The notes: generated from the sequence alone by a model not told the origin. Shown: positions 1 through 5,406, counted from the stretch's first letter. The stretch is 8,032 bases of DNA from DALYDP01 sp964541635 (GCA_964541635.1 CAZIQM010000049.1:1-8032), one strand, 5' to 3'. Translations and numbers: made by a program.

Positions 1-227
1 TCGCGGCCGACCTTGCGGGTCAGCTCGCCTTCCGTCCGCTCCTTCTCGATGCGGCCGCGCAGGAGCGCTTCCTGCTGTTCCGTCACCGTGTCGGCTTTGA
101 TCGACGGATCGATGCGCACGTCGGCGCAGATCCTGCGCGCGAGCGGCTGGCCGATGCCCTTGATCGCCGTGAGGGCGACGAAGAGACGTTTATTGCCGGG
201 AAGGACGACGCCGGAGATACGGACCAT
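1..227 (-). CDS. rpsM: 30S ribosomal protein S13, 5' part only (runs off window start)
   Basis: Small-subunit protein S13 sits in the head of the 30S subunit, contacts the P-site tRNA and forms bridges to the 50S subunit. The visible 75 codons start MVRISGVVLPGNKRL and continue with the family's LP.NKR, ALT.I.GIG and R.I....ID motifs (residues 9-40), then a helical stretch ending RKVGR. Full-length S13 is about 120 residues, so the C-terminal rRNA-binding tail lies outside the window. The ATG at 225-227 matches the family N-terminus exactly. It is the last visible gene of the minus-strand cluster, 24 nt after rpmJ, and would normally be followed by rpsK, rpsD, rpoA and rplQ. No Shine-Dalgarno precedes it; the mRNA leader there is almost pure pyrimidine. 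Identity is seen in the sequence and is secure. Confidence 0.95.
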   Translation of the reverse strand, partial: MVRISGVVLPGNKRLFVALTAIKGIGQPLARRICADVRIDPSIKADTVTEQQEALLRGRIEKERTEGELTRKVGR

Positions 228-251
228 AAGGAGGGAGGGGGCGGGAGGAGA
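228..251 (-). other. Pyrimidine-rich rpmJ-rpsM spacer lacking a Shine-Dalgarno
   Basis: Read as mRNA (minus strand), this 24-nt spacer is nearly all C and U and contains CUCCU and CCUCC, which resemble the anti-Shine-Dalgarno end of 16S rRNA rather than its complement. It cannot act as a conventional ribosome binding site for rpsM. Initiation probably relies on coupling from rpmJ, on S1-like binding to pyrimidines, or on lack of structure. The complementary plus strand reads AAGGAGGGAGG, which looks like a strong ribosome binding site but has no plausible plus-strand gene after it. Confidence 0.6.
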
Positions 252-380
252 TCAGCCTTGGCGCTGCTTGTGCTTGGGATTCTTGCATCCGACGCGGATC
301 GCCATCTTTCCTTTGCCATTGCGGCGGCGGAAGACGTAGCAATCCTTGCACATGCGTTTGACGGAGGGGCGGACTTTCAT
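252..380 (-). CDS. rpmJ: 50S ribosomal protein L36
   Basis: L36 is a tiny zinc-ribbon protein that binds 23S rRNA. The 42-residue product begins MKVRPSVKRMCKDC and ends CKNPKHKQRQG, both diagnostic of L36. Likely zinc ligands are C11, C14, C32 and H37, so this is the zinc-binding form. It is four residues longer than the 38-residue E. coli protein because of a basic loop around residues 17-26 (FRRRNGKGKM). The ATG at 378-380 overlaps the infA stop codon in an ATGA arrangement, so its translation is probably coupled to IF-1. The rpsM ATG follows 24 nt after its TGA stop. Confidence 0.96.
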   Translation of the reverse strand: MKVRPSVKRMCKDCYVFRRRNGKGKMAIRVGCKNPKHKQRQG

Positions 381-652
381 GATCGACGACGGGGAGGGGC
401 GGGGTTGGGGTTATTGGGGTCGACGTTCGAAAAGCGGAACGTGATGCGACCTTTTTGCAAATCGTAGGGCGTCATTTCGACTTTCACTTTGTCCCCCGGG
501 AGGATGCGGACGCGATGGACGCGCATGCGGCCGGCCAGATGGCAGAGCAACTCGTGGTTTTCCGCTTCGGGACTCGTGATTCTGACGCGGAACGTGGCAT
601 TCGGGAAGGTCTCTTCCACGACGCCGACGAGTTCAATGACATCCTTTGGCAC
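377..652 (-). CDS. infA: Translation initiation factor IF-1, GTG start
   Basis: IF-1 is an OB-fold protein that occupies the A site of the 30S subunit and helps IF-2 and IF-3 during initiation. The product (91 aa) shows the family signatures KDVIELVGVVEETFPN (residues 3-18), FRV, AGRMR (40-44), RILPGDKVKVE (49-59) and TPYDLQKGRI (61-70). The reading frame contains no ATG near the family start. The GTG at 650-652 gives MPKDVIEL, which aligns with the usual N-terminus, so I chose it; the longer frame running into map was rejected. Odd points are a loop about 4 residues longer than E. coli IF-1 around residues 26-32 and an 18-residue Pro/Asn-rich tail ending in three arginines, against 72 aa in E. 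coli. The tail brings the stop into a 4-nt overlap with rpmJ. No Shine-Dalgarno is visible. It has its own promoter 42-70 nt upstream. Confidence 0.93.
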   Translation of the reverse strand: MPKDVIELVGVVEETFPNATFRVRITSPEAENHELLCHLAGRMRVHRVRILPGDKVKVEMTPYDLQKGRITFRFSNVDPNNPNPAPPRRRS

Positions 653-693
653 AGGGGGTGAGAAGGGCGAAAGTACTTGAAAAAAGCCGGGGT

Positions 694-722
694 ATCCTAA
701 CGACCGCTTTTGCCAACGGCAA
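694..722 (-). promoter_or_regulatory. Sigma-70-type promoter for infA-rpmJ-rpsM
   Basis: On the minus strand a -35 box TTGCCG (717-722) and a -10 box TAGGAT (694-699) are separated by exactly 17 bp. The predicted transcription start is near 687, giving a leader of about 35 nt before the infA GTG. The leader is pyrimidine-rich just before the start codon. The same -10 hexamer is used at the rplO promoter. It lies in the 131-bp map-infA gap, the largest gap in the cluster, as expected for an internal promoter that lets infA-rpmJ-rpsM be expressed separately. This is a pattern match, not an experimental start site. Confidence 0.6.
710..722. promoter_or_regulatory. Dyad TTGCC-AAC-GGCAA over the infA -35 box
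   Basis: A perfect inverted repeat with 5-bp arms and a 3-bp centre covers the -35 hexamer of the infA promoter. It shares the form TTGC-N5-GCAA and the 13-bp length with the dyad at the rplO start site (3972-3984). It could be an operator; binding by any protein is inference only. Confidence 0.35.
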
Positions 723-727
723 GCTCC

Positions 728-783
728 CCGGGCCAAAAAACACAAAGAATACTCAAATTGACTTGTCAGAATATAAAAATGTT
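728..783. other. AT-rich tract in the map-infA gap
   Basis: This stretch, directly downstream of map on the minus strand, is markedly AT-rich within an otherwise GC-rich window, with several A/T runs and a short TGAC-TT-GTCA dyad near 760-769. I do not see a stable GC-rich stem followed by a U-run, so I do not call a terminator. Read-through from map into infA remains possible. It probably forms the easily melted upstream flank of the infA promoter. Confidence 0.4.
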
Positions 784-1530
784 TTATGCAATAATTTCGT
801 GGCCGTTTTCGGTCACGAGGATCGAATGCTCCGTCTGCGCGCACAACATGCCCTCACGGGAGCGGATGGTCCATCCGTCGGGAGAGAAGACCATTTCGCC
901 GCTTCCGAGGGTGAAGATGGGCTCGATGGCGACGACGGTCCCCGCGGGCAGCGTGGGTCCGGTGCCGGCCCGCCCTTCGTTCGGGATGTCCGGATAGCAA
1001 TGGAGCGTGCGCCCGACGCCGTGGCCCACGAGGTTCTTCACGGGATGGCAGCCGCATTCGGCCGCGGTCGCTTCGATCGTCGCGCTGATATCCCCCACCC
1101 GCACGCCCGCCTTCACGAGTTCGATCGCGCGGCGGAGCGCTTCCTCCGTCGCGTCGACCACGCGGTGCGCGTCCTTCGACACGTTTCCCACCCGGGCCAT
1201 GAGGCCGGCGTCGGTGTACAGGCCGTCGAAAATCACCCCGCTGTCGAGGTTCACGATGTCGCCGTCTTTCAGGACGCGGTTGCCCGGGATGCCGTGGACG
1301 CACTCCTCGTTGATCGACGTGCAGAGCGATCCGGGAAAGCCTTCGTATCCCTTGAACGCGGGAACCCCGCCGTGGTCGCGGATGTACGTTTCGCACAAAC
1401 GGTCGAGTTCCGCGGTCGTGATGCCGGGAACGGACTTCTCGCGAAGCATCGCCAAACACGCGGACAGGATCTTCCCTCCGGTGCGGAACGAGGCGATTTC
1501 TCCATCCGTGAAGACCAGCGATCGAGGCAT
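784..1530 (-). CDS. map: Type I methionine aminopeptidase
   Basis: This cytosolic metalloenzyme removes the initiator methionine from nascent proteins when the second residue is small. The 248-aa product has the complete active site: H79 (EECVHGIPG), D96 (NLDSG), D107 (YTDAG), H170 (VGHGVG), E203 (AIEPI) and E234 (QTEHS). These fall at or one residue before the E. coli positions (H79, D97, D108, H171, E204, E235). The length is that of a type Ia enzyme without an N-terminal zinc-finger or SH3-binding extension. The ATG at 1528-1530 starts 4 nt after the adk stop, so the two are likely cotranscribed and coupled. The upstream GGGTAGG on the mRNA is only a poor Shine-Dalgarno match. The gene ends with TAA, followed by the AT-rich gap before infA. 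Confidence 0.97.
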   Translation of the reverse strand: MPRSLVFTDGEIASFRTGGKILSACLAMLREKSVPGITTAELDRLCETYIRDHGGVPAFKGYEGFPGSLCTSINEECVHGIPGNRVLKDGDIVNLDSGVIFDGLYTDAGLMARVGNVSKDAHRVVDATEEALRRAIELVKAGVRVGDISATIEATAAECGCHPVKNLVGHGVGRTLHCYPDIPNEGRAGTGPTLPAGTVVAIEPIFTLGSGEMVFSPDGWTIRSREGMLCAQTEHSILVTENGHEIIA

Positions 1531-1534
1531 GCGT

Positions 1535-2116
1535 TCAGCCTACCCTGTAGCCCAGCCGCTCCAAAACGAAACGGATCCTCTCGTCGACCTCGGCGGGAGT
1601 CGCATCGGCATTCACCGTCGATACGAGGCCGAGCGCGCGATACTGCTCGATGAGCGGCTTCGTCTTCTCGTGGAAAATCGCCATGCGCTTGCGGATCGAC
1701 GATTCGTTCTGGTCATCCATCCTCCCCTGCACTTTGCCGCGGGCGAGCAGGCGCTGGATGACCACCTGTTCATCCACGACCAATTCGATGCAATGGAACG
1801 TCCTGTCGGCCGCCTTCATCATCGAATCGAAGTACGTTTTCTGGTCGATATCGCGGGGGATGCCGTCGAAAAGGATCGTCGTATCCGCGGGAATCTTGGC
1901 GAGGGCGTCGCGCATCACGTCCATCATGATCTGGTACGGCACGAGGTTGCCGTGATCGATATACGACGCGATCGTTTTCCCCAACTCGCTGCCCGAAGCG
2001 ATGATCTTGCGAAGTTCGGCGCCCGCCTCGAAAAAGTAGAAACCGAAACGGTCCACGAGCATCTGTCCCTGCGTCCCCTTGCCGGAGCCTTGGATGCCGA
2101 AGAGAAGGAGATCCAT
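1535..2116 (-). CDS. adk: Adenylate kinase, short-LID form
   Basis: Adenylate kinase interconverts ATP + AMP and 2 ADP in the cytosol and is typically encoded between secY and map. The 193-aa product starts MDLLLFGIQGSGKGTQ, with the P-loop at residues 7-16. It has the GNLVP segment (56-60), FDGIPRD in place of the usual FDGFPRT (83-89), and GRMDD (131-135) in the LID/Arg region. The LID is short, about 10 residues between ARGKVQ and NESS, with no zinc-binding cysteines, giving a length like the short AK1 type rather than the roughly 215-aa bacterial long form. The frame is open 32 codons further upstream, but the family N-terminus fixes the start at the ATG 2114-2116. The leader before it is pyrimidine-rich with no Shine-Dalgarno. 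The stop lies 4 nt before map. Confidence 0.95.
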   Translation of the reverse strand: MDLLLFGIQGSGKGTQGQMLVDRFGFYFFEAGAELRKIIASGSELGKTIASYIDHGNLVPYQIMMDVMRDALAKIPADTTILFDGIPRDIDQKTYFDSMMKAADRTFHCIELVVDEQVVIQRLLARGKVQGRMDDQNESSIRKRMAIFHEKTKPLIEQYRALGLVSTVNADATPAEVDERIRFVLERLGYRVG

Positions 2117-2153
2117 GGGAGGGAAATTCGTAGGGAAAAACCGGGAGGCGCCG

Positions 2154-2181
2154 ACACTAAGGCATGGGGATGGCGTTGCAA
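2154..2181 (-). promoter_or_regulatory. Possible weak promoter for adk-map
   Basis: In the 123-bp secY-adk gap the minus strand has TTGCAA (2176-2181), a 16-bp spacer and TAGTGT (2154-2159). A start near 2147 would give a leader of about 31 nt, similar to that of infA. The -10 box matches the consensus at only three positions, so this is a weak candidate. The rest of the gap (2182-2239) holds a short GTCGA/TCGAC inverted repeat with no U-run. I see no gene in the gap. Confidence 0.3.
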
Positions 2182-2239
2182 AGCACATCCGCATCGAAAG
2201 CGTCGAACTCACTCGACCGACAAGCGAAACGGTTGGCTC

Positions 2240-3517
2240 TTAGACCAACTTCTCGTAGTCGTGCGCCAACATCGAGGCGTTCACCTGGCGGATCAGTTCC
2301 ATCACGACGCCGACCAAGATGATGAGGCCGGAGCCGGAGATGAGCATGTTCGACGCCGGGAGTTTCGTGTACATCGTGAAGACGAGCGGCACGATGGCGA
2401 TGATGGCAAGGAAGATGCCGCCGAAGAGGTTCAAGTGGTTGCTCACGCGCTCGAGCATCGCGGCCGTCTGCTGGCCGGGGCGCACGCCGGGGACGAATCC
2501 GCCGCGCTTCTGGATCGATTCCGCGAGATCGGCCGGCTTGAACGTGACCGACACGTAGAAGAAGTTGAAGAGCATCACGAGCGCGAAGTAGAACACGATG
2601 TACGCGTAGCCCGGGCTCGAGGGGTTCATGTGCGAGTTGATGAACGACACGAGTCCCTGGAACCGCGGGGCGGTGGAGAGGAACTGCGCGACGATCGACG
2701 GCAGCGTGATGAGCGAGACGGCGAAGATGATCGGCACCATGCCTGCTTGGTTCAGGCGGATCGGGATGTTGCCTTGCACGCCGCGGCCCGCGCCCTGGTT
2801 GGCGTACGTGAGCGGAACCTGGCGGTGCGCGTCGGTGAAGATGATGCACGCGATGAGCATGGCGATCGTCAGGATGACGAAGAACACGATCGCGCCGCTC
2901 TGGTTGGCGCTGGCGAGCGCCAGGGCCTGGATGTTCGACGGGATGCCGGAGACGATGCCGGCGAAGATGATGAGCGAAATGCCGTTGCCGATCCCCTTCT
3001 CCGTGATGAGCTCGCCGAGCCACATGATGAAGATCGAACCGGCCGTCACGAAGAGCATCGGCAGGAGGACGCCCGGGAACGACGTGTCGATGAGCTGGGC
3101 GCCGCCGCGGTTGATGAGCAGGAGGAAGCCGTAGCTCTGGAGGAACGCGAGGGGCAGGCTCAGCCAGCGCGTGTAGCGGTTGAGCTGGGTCTGGCCCTGC
3201 TGGCCTTCCTTGCTGATGGCTTCCAGCTTGGGGAAGATCACCGTGCAGAGCTGGATGATGATCGAGGCGTTGATGTACGGCGAAAGGCCGAGGAGGGCGA
3301 CCGAGAAGTTGTCGACGGCGCCGCCGGTGAGCGACGCGAACACGCCGAGCAAACCTCCGCCGTTCTGGCTACCGAGGTATTGGCTGAGCGCGAACGGATC
3401 GGCGCCAGGGATCGGCAGGTGCGAAATGACGCGGTACACGACCAAAATGCCGGCCGTCACGAGCATGCGGCGGCGAAGGTCCTTCGTGTGCCAAATCTGG
3501 CGAAGGTAGCGGAACAT
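2240..3517 (-). CDS. secY: Protein translocase subunit SecY
   Basis: SecY is the inner-membrane channel of the Sec translocon, working with SecE, SecG, SecA and signal peptides. The 425-aa product has the expected ten hydrophobic segments. TM1 is at about 17-35 (ending HLPIPG), the plug region at about 53-72, then GELITEKGIGNG (168-179). The cytosolic C4 loop is HRQVPLTYANQG (231-242) and leads into IPIRLNQAGMVPIIFA (251-266). The C5 loop, with KRGGFVPGVRPG at 337-348, binds the ribosome and SecA. Length is close to the usual 420-445 residues and nothing is missing. The ATG at 3515-3517 lies 3 nt after the rplO stop, with no Shine-Dalgarno, so translation is probably coupled to rplO. A 123-bp gap follows before adk. 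Confidence 0.98.
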   Translation of the reverse strand: MFRYLRQIWHTKDLRRRMLVTAGILVVYRVISHLPIPGADPFALSQYLGSQNGGGLLGVFASLTGGAVDNFSVALLGLSPYINASIIIQLCTVIFPKLEAISKEGQQGQTQLNRYTRWLSLPLAFLQSYGFLLLINRGGAQLIDTSFPGVLLPMLFVTAGSIFIMWLGELITEKGIGNGISLIIFAGIVSGIPSNIQALALASANQSGAIVFFVILTIAMLIACIIFTDAHRQVPLTYANQGAGRGVQGNIPIRLNQAGMVPIIFAVSLITLPSIVAQFLSTAPRFQGLVSFINSHMNPSSPGYAYIVFYFALVMLFNFFYVSVTFKPADLAESIQKRGGFVPGVRPGQQTAAMLERVSNHLNLFGGIFLAIIAIVPLVFTMYTKLPASNMLISGSGLIILVGVVMELIRQVNASMLAHDYEKLV

Positions 3518-3520
3518 CGC

Positions 3521-3967
3521 TTAGCGGGCGGCGCGGATGATCGTGACGGATCCGCCGGCCTTGGCGATGGCGGCCTTCGCGGACTTGCTGGCCGCGTGCA
3601 CTTCGAGCTGGAGTTTCTTGCTGACGGCGCCGTCGCCGAGGACCTTCACGAGGTCACCCTTGCGGACGAGGCGCTTCTGCTTGAGGTCGGCGACGGTGTA
3701 GGAACCGGCGTCGAGGGCTTCGAGCGAGGAGAGGTTCACCACTTCGTACTCCTTGGCGCGCGGCGCCTTGAACCCGCCGAGCTTCGGCTGGCGGCGGAGG
3801 AGCGGCACCTGGCCGCCTTCGAAGCCGTGTTTGCGGCCCTTGCCCACGCGGGAATGCTGGCCTTTCGTACCGCGGCCGGCCGTCGTGCCGCCGCCGCCGC
3901 TGTTACCGCGGCCGACGCGCTTGCGCGACTTGGTGGAGCCCGATGCTGGTCGGAGTGAGTGAAGCAT
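3521..3967 (-). CDS. rplO: 50S ribosomal protein L15
   Basis: L15 is a 50S protein with an extended basic N-terminal arm threaded into 23S rRNA. The 148-aa product starts MLHSLRPASGSTKSRKRVGRG, whose L..L.P..GS...RKRVGRG pattern is characteristic. A glycine-rich GNSGGGGTTAGRGTKGQ segment follows (21-37), then GFEGGQ.PL.RR.PK.GGF (48-66) and a C-terminal globular domain with GDLVKVLGDG and AGGSVTII. The frame continues 26 codons upstream, but those residues lack family similarity and would pass through the promoter, so the ATG at 3965-3967 is the start. It is the first gene of this transcription unit, preceded by a predicted promoter and a leader of only about 10 nt. In most bacteria rpsE or rpmD lies immediately upstream; here the neighbour is a divergent CAP-domain gene. 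Confidence 0.97.
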   Translation of the reverse strand: MLHSLRPASGSTKSRKRVGRGNSGGGGTTAGRGTKGQHSRVGKGRKHGFEGGQVPLLRRQPKLGGFKAPRAKEYEVVNLSSLEALDAGSYTVADLKQKRLVRKGDLVKVLGDGAVSKKLQLEVHAASKSAKAAIAKAGGSVTIIRAAR

Positions 3968-3971
3968 GGTG

Positions 3972-3984
3972 TTGCGGGCCGCAA
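3972..3984. promoter_or_regulatory. Perfect dyad TTGCGG-G-CCGCAA over the rplO start site
   Basis: A 13-bp perfect inverted repeat (6-bp arms, 1-bp centre) runs from the downstream end of the rplO -10 box across the predicted transcription start at about 3977. A repressor bound here would block initiation. Its TTGC-N5-GCAA form also occurs over the infA -35 box (710-722). The dyad is seen directly; an operator role is inference. Confidence 0.4.
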
Positions 3985-4012
3985 TCCTAGGGCTTCGCCC
4001 CCAGGGGGTCAA
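3984..4012 (-). promoter_or_regulatory. Sigma-70-type promoter for rplO-secY(-adk-map)
   Basis: On the minus strand a -35 box TTGACC (4007-4012) and a -10 box TAGGAT (3984-3989) are spaced by 17 bp. The predicted start is near 3977, leaving only about 10 nt of leader before the rplO ATG and no room for a usual Shine-Dalgarno. It occupies the rplO side of the 123-bp divergent region shared with the CAP gene promoter. Of the promoters in this window it has the -35 box closest to consensus. Confidence 0.65.
3998..4008. repeat. CCCCC-A-GGGGG palindrome in the rplO promoter spacer
   Basis: A perfect 11-bp palindrome lies between the rplO -35 and -10 boxes and overlaps the -35 box by two bases. 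It is adjacent to a small GGGC-TTC-GCCC inverted repeat (3990-4000). Since it lies upstream of the predicted start, it is not in the rplO mRNA and would act, if at all, at the DNA level. It may be chance in GC-rich DNA. Confidence 0.25.
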
Positions 4013-4055
4013 CAGGAATCGGTCGTTTCGCCCAAGGACCGGCACATCCCCGTAA

Positions 4056-4084
4056 TTGCCGTAAAACGCCCCTTATTGTATACT
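4056..4084 (+). promoter_or_regulatory. Promoter for the CAP-domain gene, leaderless
   Basis: On the plus strand TTGCCG (4056-4061), a 17-bp spacer and TATACT (4079-4084) form a good sigma-70 promoter in an AT-rich patch. The usual start, 7 nt after the -10 box, falls at 4091, exactly the A of the ATG. The mRNA is therefore predicted to be leaderless. The -35 box lies between two direct copies of CCGTAA (4050-4055 and 4059-4064). Confidence 0.65.
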
Positions 4085-4090
4085 GTTTCG

Positions 4091-5290
4091 ATGTCCCGAT
4101 TCCTCCGCCGGCATGGGCACGTCGCCGCATCGCTGGCGGTGATCGCGGCCGTGACGGGCGGATCACGCCTCCAGGGAGCCCTCACCAGGGTCAGCCCCTA
4201 CCTCACGCGGGCCGAGGCCGCGGCGATCATCATGCTCGCCAGCCCGGCGCCGCTGCCGCCGCCGCAGAAGGATTCCCCGTACGTCGACGTGCTGCCCACC
4301 GATTGGTTCGCGCCGACGTCGCTCGGCGCCGCGAGGATCGGCGTCCTCTCGCCCGATTCGACCGGCACGAAGCTGCGCCCGCTCGGATCGGTGAACCGCG
4401 CGGCGTTCCTGAAAATGCTGTCGCTCGGGTTCGGGTTGCCCGTCTACCAGCGCTACGCGTTCAACGACGTCCCGGTGAATTCCTGGTACGCGCCCTACGC
4501 GGGCACCGAGGAGACCTACCACCTCTTCACGCACGCGAATCCCTCGAAGCTCGAGCCCGACCACCTCGTCACGCAGGACGAAGCGAAAACGGCGATGAAG
4601 GTGTTCCTGGAATTGCGCAGCAAGGCGGAAGAGGAAGAATCGAAGAAAGTCGCGCTCGCGCAGGCGTCGGGCCAGGTGCAGCTCTACACGGTCATTTCGA
4701 CGAAGAAAGTGCGCGTGCTCCTCGTGGGCGACCAAGCGCGCACGAAAACGTCGGTCGCGGAGTCCGCTCCCCCGCCGGAGCGCACGGTCTACAAGCAGGC
4801 CGCGTCGTCGTCCGTCGCGCCCGCCGCCCCGGCCACCGGCACGAACGTCACGCGAAAGAAAACGACGGACGAGATCCGCGCGGAGGTGCTCGCGCTCGTG
4901 AACAACGCCCGCGCGAACGTCGGGCTCCCTGCGCTCGTACGCAACGCGGCGCTCGAAGCGTCCGCGCAGGCCTATGCCGAGCAAATGAACCGCGAGAACT
5001 TCTTCGGGCACACGGACCCGAAAGGCAAAACGCTCAAGGACCGCATCGACGCCGTGGGCTACTACTCCGGCGGCGTATCGGCGGATTGCCGCTGCGTGAA
5101 AGGCTACGCCCTCGGCGAAAACCTCGCGCGCGGCCAGCGCACGCCCGAGGAAGTCGTGCGGTCGTGGCTGGAATCGCCCAGCCACCGCGAAGCGATCCTC
5201 GGCGCCGACTTCACGGACCTCGGCGTAGGGGTGCAATCGGGCGTGTGGGTGCAGCACTTCGGCGGATTGCTTGTGCCGGAGTCAAAATAA
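4091..5290 (+). CDS. Secreted SLH-repeat plus CAP-domain (SCP/PR1-like) protein
   Basis: The 399-aa product has an N-terminal signal or anchor: basic residues (RFLRRHGH), then a hydrophobic stretch at about 11-22. Degenerate S-layer homology (SLH) repeats follow: a partial one with LTRAEAAAIIMLA (38-50), one at about 64-113 (YVDV..DWFA...VNRAAFLKML) and one at about 122-175 (FNDV..NSWYAPYA). SLH repeats in general bind cell-wall polymers. A charged and then Pro/Ala-rich linker covers about 176-258. Residues about 259-396 form a CAP domain with H307 (FFGHTDP), E343 (GENLA) and H365 (SPSHR), the conserved cavity residues. Bacterial CAP proteins of this YkwD-like type are common, but their activity is mostly unknown. 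A C-x-C pair (333, 335) precedes GYALGENLA and may bind metal or form disulfides. The frame is open back to 3959, but the promoter and signal sequence favour 4091. It diverges from rplO. Confidence 0.88.
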   Translation: MSRFLRRHGHVAASLAVIAAVTGGSRLQGALTRVSPYLTRAEAAAIIMLASPAPLPPPQKDSPYVDVLPTDWFAPTSLGAARIGVLSPDSTGTKLRPLGSVNRAAFLKMLSLGFGLPVYQRYAFNDVPVNSWYAPYAGTEETYHLFTHANPSKLEPDHLVTQDEAKTAMKVFLELRSKAEEEESKKVALAQASGQVQLYTVISTKKVRVLLVGDQARTKTSVAESAPPPERTVYKQAASSSVAPAAPATGTNVTRKKTTDEIRAEVLALVNNARANVGLPALVRNAALEASAQAYAEQMNRENFFGHTDPKGKTLKDRIDAVGYYSGGVSADCRCVKGYALGENLARGQRTPEEVVRSWLESPSHREAILGADFTDLGVGVQSGVWVQHFGGLLVPESK

Positions 5291-5328
5291 CCAATGGATA
5301 GGAAATAGAAGTGCTATTGGGCATTTTT
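5291..5328 (+). terminator. Possible weak intrinsic terminator after the CAP gene
   Basis: Immediately after the TAA, CCAATGG (5291-5297) can pair with CTATTGG (5314-5320) through seven pairs including one G-U, with a 16-nt loop, followed by GCATTTTT. The stem is AT-rich and the loop long, so termination would be weak. Its placement between a stop codon and the next promoter supports the call. Confidence 0.35.
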
Positions 5329-5368
5329 CGGATGACCATGGGACACGAACCGCGCAAGGGCTCCACGG

Positions 5369-5397
5369 TCGTCAGAATGGCGTTTTTTCGCTATAAT
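5369..5397 (+). promoter_or_regulatory. Promoter for the large orphan gene
   Basis: A perfect consensus -10 box TATAAT (5392-5397) is preceded at 17 bp by TCGTCA (5369-5374), which matches TTGACA at four of six positions. The predicted start is about 5404, giving a leader of about 32 nt that contains a hairpin. The promoter sits in an AT-richer patch in the 145-bp gap between the CAP gene and the large gene, so the large gene is probably transcribed on its own. Confidence 0.6.
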
Positions 5398-5406
5398 AAG
5401 AGGATT

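Noticed and set aside
228..240. A perfect-looking AAGGAGG ribosome binding site on the plus strand
   Set aside because: No plausible plus-strand gene follows. The only downstream frame is antisense to rpmJ and infA.
759..785. A possible plus-strand promoter (TTGACT with a TATAAA-like box) in the AT-rich gap after map
   Set aside because: The boxes are only about 9 bp apart and transcription would run antisense into map.
377..844. A longer infA frame starting from an ATG inside map
   Set aside because: The extra 64 residues have no IF-1 similarity and would overlap map and the infA promoter. The GTG at 650-652 gives the family N-terminus.
646..1653. A 335-codon plus-strand frame covering the map region
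   Set aside because: It is antisense to a methionine aminopeptidase with all metal ligands intact and has no recognisable features.
2182..2239. A possible terminator after secY based on a GTCGA/TCGAC inverted repeat
   Set aside because: The stem is only 5 bp and no U-run follows.
1007..3958. A 983-codon plus-strand open frame opposite map, adk, secY and rplO
   Set aside because: It is antisense to four unmistakable genes. Its translation is a low-complexity run of Arg, Asp, Glu, His and Ala, as expected from the complement of GC-rich codons with few stops. It has no family features.
3968..4045. A 26-residue N-terminal extension of L15
   Set aside because: It would be translated through the predicted promoter and start site, and L15 proteins start at the MLHSL-like position.
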